A DNA stretch of 64,000 nt from Polytrichum commune (taxonomy: Eukaryota > Streptophyta > Polytrichopsida > Polytrichales > Polytrichaceae), in the NCBI GenBank assembly GCA_950295325.1, contig OX485809.1, positions 33,790,001 to 33,854,000 of the forward strand, given 5' to 3'. The notes under the pieces are model-generated. The model made no database searches, was not told where the DNA came from, and saw only the letters and a program-made list of their open reading frames with translations. Position numbers and translations under genes: made by a program. Below, one piece after another: positions 55,829-64,000 of this stretch (position 1 is the stretch's first letter; each line of letters starts with the position of its first letter).

Positions 55829-57321
55829 GTCTTTGCCATCCTTGCAAAGTTGGTGTTTGCCTCAATTAAAATTTTCTTCCAATTTTGGATGACGGAGTTG
55901 ACCTAAATTTGGAAACATTAAAGCGATAAAATTGAAAATGTTCATGTGACACATTTTGGAACAAGATACCCATGTGGTGATGAAACAATATCTCATACAT
56001 TTATGGATGATCAAACTTCTCATTGACTTTGGAACACGTGAGCTAATATTGTAGTTCTCTAGCAGCTTGGGCACCTTTCTGCCTAATAATTAATTAAAGT
56101 GCGAAAGTAAGTTAGGCGACCAACAAAATAATATTCTAAAATTGGTCATATTCAGAAGTAATTTAAAATAAGTCATACATTCATCCACTTCATTTCCTAT
56201 AATTCATGAATGGATTTCCTAATTTCATCATCTATGGTGGCTACGATTAACCTAACAATTCCCTTAACCAACATTCCTTACCCTAAAGTTTGACCCTTAC
56301 TTGTATGTCAAGGTTTTAGGCATTATTATGATTTTAGGCACTCTTCCAATGTTAATTTTTTTGGGGAGGGGGGGGGGGGGGGGGGGGACATTCAACGAAA
56401 TTAATTTTCTAGAAACTCATGCACCTTCAAAATCAATTATTTTCTGCCCAAGCTCCTAGAGAGCCACATGTAAAACGTGTAGTTTACAGTGGAGATTTTG
56501 ACAATTTTCAACAATCTTAATATTTGAATTGGATAACTTGAATAAAAGTTGTAGTTTGCGAGTTTCGCTAAAACTATGGGTCACATAGGAGGTCTCTACA
56601 AAAACATGTCACAAAAGCCTACAATGGGCCTCTTGACTTAGCATTTAACGGTCAAGAGTGTAAACTTGTAAGAAGGAATGTGTAATCCGTGTATGAGCTT
56701 TCTATAGGCACTCATTTCTAACTACTAACCCTCCTTTCAAGTTCCTTGTGTTGTACTAATAACTTATATTGGTCTCTTAAAAATTAAAGGGGTTAGATTG
56801 AAAGCAAAGTAACAAGGGAAGGGAAAAAAAAATCATCTAGGTGTGTGGGTATTAGGAGGTGAAGGTACATACCAAAATGATGGCAAGATAAGGAGCAAAC
56901 ATGAATGATATCATGGAGGGTGAGAGGCGGGTAGGCAAAGCGCAATGAAGTGGGGGCTCGTCACATTAAGGGATCATGGGAACATTATGTGGGCATCATG
57001 ATGCGGAAAGGGCTTAGTAGTAGGTTGGGGAGAATACAACAACACACGATACATATCATAAGTGTCACAAAGCATTTTGTCTCGTCAATACGACTATGTA
57101 TTGGGAATTGGGCCTTTGCTTGTACCTTAACCATGATGAATGAGGGTAGATGACATCCGAGAGGGAATTCAATGACTTAGCTTCCCAATTCCCCATCACC
57201 TCCTTGAGGCATAGGAGGTAGTTCTCAATCACTCACTTAGCTAAATTTCGAGCACTAATTTCCTCACTTTGCGACACTCTCGAAGTATGATGTGAAGGTG
57301 AAGTGTTGGGAGGTTGTGGAG
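55829..57321. other. Intergenic, no gene seen
   Basis: AT-rich spacer. A run of 20 G residues lies at 56368-56387. Open frames are short and without signatures. Confidence 0.5.
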
Positions 57322-57770
57322 TAAGGTAGAAATACCATAAACCGTGAACTACCCTCTACCTGTGCAGTAGACATCTGTTAGAATAGTGAAGTGTCGTTTC
57401 TGAAACTGATAATTGCGAGGCTGATAGCTTGATATGTGTGTACAACCAATTTAGCCAAATTTAATCATGTTTGGCTATCATCACCCGCAGTTTAATGTAC
57501 TCATGAGTTAACTGGTTTAGGTGATACTCTGTGTGGAAATGAGCATTACCGTGTTCGGTTTAAGAAGAATCTAGTGAATGAGTAGGGGGTTTGACAAACT
57601 TTCCACTTTGAAGATTTGTAGATTTAAAAATAAAATAAAATAAATACAAGGAATAAAATTCGAAACAACTTGCATTCTTCATGAATCCTTCTCTTCTATC
57701 TCGGAAAATTATCTCATGATTTTAAGACCATATCTTCAATGCGAATCACCTTATTTTGAACTCCCTTATG
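57322..57770 (+). repeat. Repeat R2, variant copy
   Basis: It starts with the R2 terminus TAAGGTAGAAATACC and keeps AGTAGGGGGTTTGACAAACT and AACTTGCATTCTTCATGAAT, but the middle (about 57390-57530) differs from the 9165 copy. The right terminus is lost. Confidence 0.65.
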
Positions 57771-57972
57771 CCATCCATGAGTCATTTAGTTTACATAATA
57801 ACCCCGACCCAATTTTTGCTAAGTACGGGTTGGTAGTTTGTTGGCTTTGTCTATAGGACAAAGACTATGCATCAACTTCTCTATTTCAAGAACAAATTTC
57901 CTAACCACTTTGCGTTCACACTTGGACGTTACTTGTTCCTGTTCTTTTTGGTCCAATTTATTTAATGTGAAT

Positions 57973-58119
57973 GTTAACTATAGTTATATATATGTAGTTA
58001 ACTATAGTTGCTCCCTAAAATGCATTGAAAACAATATAGTTAACTATAGTTATATATATGTAGTTAACTATAGTTGCTCCCTAAAATGCATTGAAAACAA
58101 TATAGTTAACTATAGTTAT
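57973..58119. repeat. Perfect 66-bp tandem duplication with 12-bp palindromes
   Basis: 57973-58053 is identical to 58039-58119 (81 bases, period 66). The palindrome ATAGTTAACTAT, or its GTTAACTAT core, recurs five times at both edges of each unit. No mismatch implies a recent event or active slippage. An open frame at 57838-58134 exists only because of the repeat. Confidence 0.92.
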
Positions 58120-59256
58120 TTTGGTAGTTATTGATTATTTATTTAAAAAAATTGGGTGTTAAATGAGTAGCTTCAGTCCTTGACCTGCATTTGAGAAGAA
58201 GGTGCACATAATCCGAGAAAGGTTTGGTTATAGGTATAGTAAATAACCATAAACTAGCATGAGCAAAGTGGACATCTACAGTTGTAGTCTTTCATAGTAA
58301 AGGACAAAGCCTCACGGTTCTACCGTTTTCTTGTTTTACTCCATTCTCTTTTTGGATTGATAACGACTTAGAGTAGGAAACACAAGTTTTGTACTACAAA
58401 GACTTTGAGGTTGACTTTGCTATCGTAATTTCCTTTGGTAAATTATTTTATGTAAGGTATGTGAGCAGGGAAACATTAGTTTTTTTTAAACAATAAAATT
58501 TATTTATTAATTTATGGAAACAATGACCAATGTATAACACTATTATACTTACATTTTAAAGTGAAGTGATGTGCTACATATGAAGACCTCTGACCACTTC
58601 AATTGGTGTGTGTTATAAGCTCACACACCTTGAATTATGCAACTTGCACAATATCAATATACTATGGGTTGTATAAAATTTGATATATTAGAGGTAAAAA
58701 CACATAATTTACCAACGCTATTAAGCATATTAAATTTATGGCTATGATGTAAGGTACGGTAGCGTAACCTATCATTGATAAGTGTAGTATAGGTTGGTCT
58801 ACACATTATACAACATGGTATGAGTGCACCTTTCTATAAAAACCCTCTTGCAACATTTGACGTGGAGGATAGACAAATAGCTTCAAATTTGGTGCACAAC
58901 ATGATAAAGCTCAATGTGCATTTGCAGCCCATGGAGAAGCCTATGAAAATAATGGATAAAATTACACACTGTCTTTCACACCCACAAAGAGTGTGATCAA
59001 TGTTGAGGAATGCTATGCAAAGTCACACGTGACATGGTACTACAAGTTACAACATTAAAGATCATAGAATGAGAGCTCACTCTCATATGATAGATACACA
59101 ACATTAGTTTGAATTGATGTGAATTAGTAAGAGAGGATGATCAATACAATCCACTATCAATTGATGTGAGAATTGAGTGAAATACCCTTTAACCTCAAAT
59201 TGTGATTACATTTCACACAAGGTAGATGTGCCTAATTCGGTTAGTGATCTTAATAC
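58120..59256. other. Intergenic, no gene seen
   Basis: Strongly AT-rich, without recognisable genes or bounded repeats. Confidence 0.5.
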
Positions 59257-59368
59257 AACACTTGCATTTGAGTGGTATGTGGTCAAATGAGGCTCTAGGA
59301 GTGGACACCAAAAGGACACATGCTCCAAATAGATTGGAATATGGCGATCGTTCTAGGGTCTAATTTGA

Positions 59369-59406
<38 letters not shown>

Positions 59407-60060
59407 TCTTATTTTTTTTTTGGGGGGGGGAAGGGTATATGACTAGTTAATAAGCACAAGAATCTCCACTTTCATATTGAATAAGATTCATGTGAGCTCT
59501 AACAATCATGAGGAAAGTGGCTAAATCAAGGTGAATGACCACTACTAGTGCACTAGACTTAGAATAGAATGATTATTATGTGAACCCAAAGTGGTTAATT
59601 TTAAAGCGGTGCCCCAAAAAGGATGCATTGATAGGGCGGATTCAATGATTGGTTGGATAGTTGGTTCCGCTTCACACCATTTGGGACTACTGTTGGGTGC
59701 CAGTAAGTTGACTATTTTGTGTGCATTCATATGCAAAGTAGGATATTTTGATGCTCAAATTAGAGAGAATGTATTGCACACGTAGGGGGTTTGACTTACT
59801 TGCCCCTTTGGAAAAATGTAGCTATTTAATTACATGGAATGAATTTACAAATCAACTTGCATTCCTCATCATCTCTAAAAAAATGTTGCACAATTTTCAA
59901 GCTACTCTTTCTGACTAGATCAACTTATTTTCATTGTTTTCCTTTTTCTACCTTATGGCCTCGACTTGGATTTGCTAGGCATCTTGTACTACAATATTAG
60001 AGTGTTTCATATCATATGAGAAGTGGGCTAGTTGGAAAAGTTGCCATTTAAGACCTGTGT
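59257..60060 (-). repeat. Dispersed repeat R1, minus orientation, split by R2
   Basis: The left part has TTGAGTGGTATGTGGTCAAA and AATCATGAGGAAAGTGGCTA. After the R2 insert, CCTCGACTTGGATTTGCTAG continues to AGAAGTGGGCTAG. An (AC)n(AT)n microsatellite at 59370-59406 has also expanded within it. As at 28520, R1 is the older resident. Confidence 0.72.
59528..59957 (+). mobile_element. Repeat R2 inserted in R1 (second case)
   Basis: GTGAATGACCACTACTAGTG, TTTTGATGCTCAAATTAGAG, GTAGGGGGTTTGACTTACTT, AACTTGCATTCCTCATCATC and a TTTTTCTACCTTA end follow the 9165 copy. The insertion point in R1 differs from that at 28558, so these are independent insertions. Confidence 0.75.
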
Positions 60061-60300
60061 ATATTAATTTACTTATTCAAGTAGGCCTTCTTTGAAAACC
60101 ACTTGTTGCCAAATGGAGACTTCAGCAATATTAGACATTTTCCAGCCAAGGCAGGTATTATAAGTTCATTCAATGAGTTTTTGTAGCATAATTTTGGATT
60201 TAGATTGAAGTGAAACATCATGTCTTACTGGACCTATGATTTTAAATTCTTATTTTTATTTGAAAACTGCAAGATTCACACACAAAATAGACGTGCCTTA

Positions 60301-60743
60301 GGCCCAATTCACACACGAGACTGAGAGCCCATAACCATTACACTTCAAGCATTCACATTGGTGGCGGAGCCGGTTCAAGTTCGCTTCACACTACGCTTGA
60401 GGGACCAATGGAGTAACTTGGACTGTTCATGGTGACTTGGACTGTTCTCAAAAAACACTTCTTGGAGGTAGGCCTAACACAAAATCGGGAGACCATGGCA
60501 CTCCGAACGCTCACAGCCATTGATCTATTCTACTTTATCATGTGTGAGGACCTGCATGAATAAAAATCCATTGAAATAGCATTTGGTTAAGGGCCCGGTC
60601 ACATATGACTTCACACTACACTTGAGGGTCGGTGACCACACTACATGATTTTGGAGGTGTTTTGGAACAACCTTTGGACACTTTCTTTTGGGCTCTCACT
60701 ATTTTTCATGGTCGCAACTCTTGGTTTGTGTGTGATGTGACCG
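60301..60743. mobile_element. Candidate PIF/Harbinger-like element
   Basis: The left end GGCCCAATTCACACACGAGA and the right end inward CGGTCACATCACACACAAAC are loosely inverted. TTA stands at 60298-60300 and 60744-60746. The interior repeats TTCACACTACGCTTGAGGG / TTCACACTACACTTGAGGG. End similarity is modest, so the call is tentative. Confidence 0.45.
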
Positions 60744-60988
60744 TTAGATGGATACTTTTCTCTTTGCACCTACTCCACATAGAATATGAAACATGCAATT
60801 AATACAAGATGATTAACAAATCCAAATCATGTCCATGGACATTTTTACCTCATAAATTTTGGAACTCATATGACCATCTTATTCATTATCAAAGTTAAAA
60901 TCCTTTTTCTCATTACGTGATTATACAGGTTCCCCAAATCATGTTGAATATTGAACTTAGAATGGTCAACATATTTTGAACACGTAGA
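60744..60988 (+). repeat. Dispersed repeat R1, left-end copy
   Basis: TTAGATGGATACTTTTCTCT matches the 52776 start. ATATGAAACATGCAATTAAT and CTTATTCATTATCAAAGTTA follow. It stops after TTTTGAACACGTAG. Confidence 0.7.
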
Positions 60989-62602
60989 AGCACATCGAAA
61001 GACACCAAGCCTCTCAGAAGTAATTGTAGTAGGCTTGAGTATAGTTATTGTGGAGCACACACATTATGATCAACAAGGTCTTTCCAATCAAGCTTTGCAA
61101 ATCTAACCCATCAACTTATCAACCCATCTCCAGTAACTGGACCCTCGATGCCATACTACCAAAAGTGGATGAGCATACACAAGAGAAAATTGCCATATTC
61201 AAACACTACTCTTAAACAATTTCGAACGAACTCACACATGCTCAGAGAAGGAATGTACATATCCGAAAGAAAATTGTCAAAGAAAATCTACGAGCGACAA
61301 TTAAACGCTCAATACTCGTGTTCCTTGTTTGAATTTGCAACTGTGCTCATGTCATTTTAACCTTGTTATAGGGTGTCTATATATGCCAAATTGTTGGAAG
61401 GAACCAACAACCCCATGGTGCAAATGTAAACATAATTGTGGTGGAATGCACTAGGAGAAAAGTTGTCCATTCCAACTATCCATTGCAACTTATTCACTAC
61501 AACCCATGGCAAGAACATACATAAATAAATCATTTTAGTTGTCAACTAGAGATTTTTGATTGCGGATTTGAGAGAAATTTGAAATGATTTATTTATGCAT
61601 TTTCTCGTCCTGAGTTGCAATGGACAAGTTGCAACAAATGATTGGAACAAACTTAAGATATGTGGGTGATACTTTCTTTAAGTGGACACCTATATTTGAC
61701 TCATGTGTGGTTTGGTGAGGATCAAAAAAAAAAAAACACCATAAAGACACATGTTTAAAAGAGATTGGACTATGTCTTCAAATATTATCAACTACTCCAC
61801 ACTCAAGGAAGTCAAAGCACAACAATGGGACAACCATGAAACAAGCAATCCAATGACAATCAATCCATACTTTGCTACTGCCATGTAAAGTCCAAATAAT
61901 GTCTATGACCAACCATGAGGTTGTGTAGTTATGTGTGACCAACTTTCAAACATGGAGAACAAAATATAGACTTTTGACTGGCCTGTGAACACATTGCTCT
62001 TTTTGTTTTCACATCTAATAAGATGTCTCTAAGTATGCCTCAATTATTGCAACAAAGCCTGTGGACATCAGAACAAAATGCCAGGTTGAAATACAACTAA
62101 ACAAATGAACAGGACATCAAGAACACATTGCAATGTTCTGGATAATCTTGTCTTCAAAAAGGATTGATTACACAAGCAAAATGTAAGCTTGAAAGTGTAC
62201 AATGAGTCAGATCAGACTGATTCTTTTTTGTTACAAAAGCAGTAGCTTCTGTTCAGTGCACTGAGCCCTGCATTAAAGTGACAGTGGTATACATGTCAAC
62301 ATACCCCTATAACTGCAAAGAATCTGACTTGAGTTACGTGATACTTCATTGCTTCTAGGACCTCTGACAGTAGAATAGGAAAGTAAAGAAACTGGATATA
62401 AAAAAGTAAACCTCAGAACTAAGACATCTAATGAAGAACTGATAAAAAAAAAGGGACCTACAGGCTGCACATCTAAAGACTTGGCATGTAAGAGAGAGAC
62501 CCTCCACAGGCCTCTTGTCCATTGCTGATTCTACAGAAGTTCATATGATAACAAGAATTATCAAGTGGACTCCATCACGGGACAAGGTGTTGGTCCTTAT
62601 GG
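60989..62602. other. Spacer and probable 3' flank of the PER1/PGAP3 gene
   Basis: A minus-orientation R1 right end lies at 61675-61790 (AAGTGGACACCTATATTTGA). The last several hundred bases before 62602 should include the 3' untranslated region of the minus-strand gene at 62603. I could not fix a polyadenylation site. No other gene is supported. Confidence 0.45.
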
Positions 62603-64000
62603 TTATTGTGTCTTCAATTTCCCGTCGACAGCCAGAGTCTGAGCCTTGGTTACCAGTGTATCTGTCCTGAAGGTAGCATCATCCTTTATAAAGCTCCACC
62701 AGAAGTATGTGATAGGGATTGTGGTTGCATGCCATATAGCATGGGCATCAAAAAACCCCCAAAGGGGAGGAAAGTCGTAAACTTCCAAAAGTGTTGCTAA
62801 TGAAGCACCAAAAAGAACCATCCACAATCTGTACCGAGCTGGGTGCTTAGTGACCCAGCCCCAGACTGCCCAGATTATGAGCTGGAGTACACTGATCACC
62901 ACGCAAACAATCATATTCAGACCTGGTTGCCACAAAACAGTCATTAGAGGTACAAAACAAAGTTCAGTGCCCATATAAATATGGGGATTTGGCCAGCAGT
63001 TGAAAATATATACCACACCAATCAAGAGGTGAAGCCTTTAAGAAGAGATAAAAACATGACAAATATGTGGTGATACTTCTTGCACCGATATTAAACTCTA
63101 AGATGTTATAAGTTTTTCATGCCCCATAATCTCTGCTTCACCCCAAGCTAGCTTTTAGAGTTTGGGAGGCATGCTGAAGCTAAGATAACATACTAATCCC
63201 CCACCTGCTCTGGTTAGATGGGTGCTTCCTGATCAAAGCAAGGACATGTCAAATCCTGCAAACTTGAGAATTTGGTACAAAATAACATCAGTTAGAAAGC
63301 TTAGGAACTAAGAAAGGAATTCGTTTGCTACTCTGCTACTTACCATAGTCAAACTTGTACAGGTTGAGGTACAGTATATGTGTTGCAGTAAATGCAATGA
63401 CAGGAGCTGCGACCATCACTTGAGCTGCTTCAACTCTCAGATTCCCCGTACGAATAACAGCTAGAATTAAGTTATAACCCACCAACACCACAGCTGATGA
63501 GTAGTTCAGACTTTCTGTAAATGTCATATCCCTGGAATACACCAAACTAAATATAAGAGCCACTTCCATGTTCTCTTTTCCCATTCATGAGTAGTATCAT
63601 TGACAAAATTGAGAGTATGTTGTTCCAGAATGCTCACATAACTATGAAGCTACCCATCGTCAAGTGATGGTTTGCACTATGTCTGAAAGACCTCAGGATT
63701 TCCCACTAAGCATACTTTGTAGGTGGCACCAAAACCTCAATGAAAGTCATGAACCCTTGTCCATCACTACAGAATTACTTATTTCTCAATCAAGAACTTC
63801 AAGATAGGAAGCCAATATTACTAACCGTGAATGGAAGACAGTGCTCCAAATCCAGCTATTCATTGATAAAATACCATACAGAGTCCAGTGAACTCGATAC
63901 TCATAGTAGGGACCCTTAGGGCCCAAAGGTAATTTGTAGTACAGAAGAACCAAAAAAGAGGAGAATCCTTGAAAGTGAACAAGTAGATTCATCAGAGAGA
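62603..64000 (-). CDS. PER1-like / PGAP3 family protein, last three exons (5' part off the window)
   Basis: Exons on the minus strand are 64000-63826 (partial), 63531-63344 and 62922-62603 including the stop. Introns of 294 and 421 bp have GT-AG ends, and the codon phases join cleanly (Arg CG|G, Gly G|GT). About 226 residues are visible of a family usually near 340, so the N-terminal third with signal peptide lies beyond the right edge. Motifs seen are NLLVHFQGF, YYKLP, YYEYRVHW, LLSMNSW-like GILSMNSWIWSTVFHSRD, LNYSSAV, THILYLNLYKFDYG, LEVYDFPP and FDAHAIWHATTIP, with several membrane segments. These are diagnostic of Per1/PGAP3, members of the CREST hydrolase superfamily. His in FHSRD and the two His in DAHAIWH fit its metal-binding histidines. 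The family acts in the ER/Golgi, removing the sn-2 acyl chain of GPI anchors. No frame damage is seen. Confidence 0.94.

Noticed and set aside
57838-58134. 98-codon open frame
   Set aside because: Created by the 66-bp tandem duplication, whose length is a multiple of three. The peptide simply repeats.
1-64000. CRISPR array, operon or phage-like system
   Set aside because: No regularly spaced identical repeats, no polycistronic gene blocks, and spliced plant genes are present. The regularities seen are transposon-derived.
1-64000. Intact LTR retrotransposon
   Set aside because: I found no pair of long direct repeats bounded by TG/CA, no primer-binding site and no gag-pol frame. The only hint is the purine tract near 39140.

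Overview
This is plant nuclear DNA, almost certainly an angiosperm. It is AT-rich and gene-poor. It carries an AP2/ERF transcription factor of the plant-only cytokinin response factor (CRF) group and a spliced PER1/PGAP3-type gene with GT-AG introns. The spacers are filled with short inverted-repeat DNA transposons. I cannot name the species from the sequence. No bacterial, organellar or viral gene block is present.

Layout. 1-9.6 kb: a deleted hAT transposon (725-2196) that still encodes the transposase C-terminal dimerisation region, then MITEs and dispersed repeats. 9.6-20 kb: the least repetitive stretch. It holds the single-exon CRF gene (15607-17271, minus strand), whose upstream region contains a diverged tandem duplication of about 500 bp. 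20-34 kb: repeats only, including a second hAT-type MITE with an exact 8-bp target duplication, a four-fold tandem array made from the interior of the first MITE family, and one dispersed repeat split by another. 34-37 kb: two tRNA-derived SINE-like copies in opposite orientation, around a hAT MITE that has itself been hit by a pogo-type MITE. 37-48 kb: inverted-repeat elements, two of them with TTA target duplications (PIF/Harbinger signature), and a GC-rich island. 48.5-51.8 kb: a decayed pogo/Tigger transposase (minus strand). 52-62 kb: more repeats, including a 1.9-kb nested PIF/Harbinger-like element and a perfect 66-bp tandem duplication. 62.6-64 kb: the last three exons of the PER1/PGAP3 gene (minus strand), running off the right edge.

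The two genes have no evident functional link: CRF acts in cytokinin-responsive transcription, PER1/PGAP3 in GPI-anchor lipid remodelling. The coherent story is transposon biology. A family with termini close to CAATGAACGGGGAG is present as one copy with residual transposase sequence, several 220-240 bp deletion derivatives with 8-bp target duplications, one tandemly amplified interior and several fragments. About ten further elements with recognisable terminal repeats belong to hAT, PIF/Harbinger, pogo-like or unassigned families. I saw no recognisable gag-pol region or LTR pair.

All assignments come from reading the sequence. Repeat boundaries given as whole tens are approximate; boundaries tied to a target duplication are base-exact.
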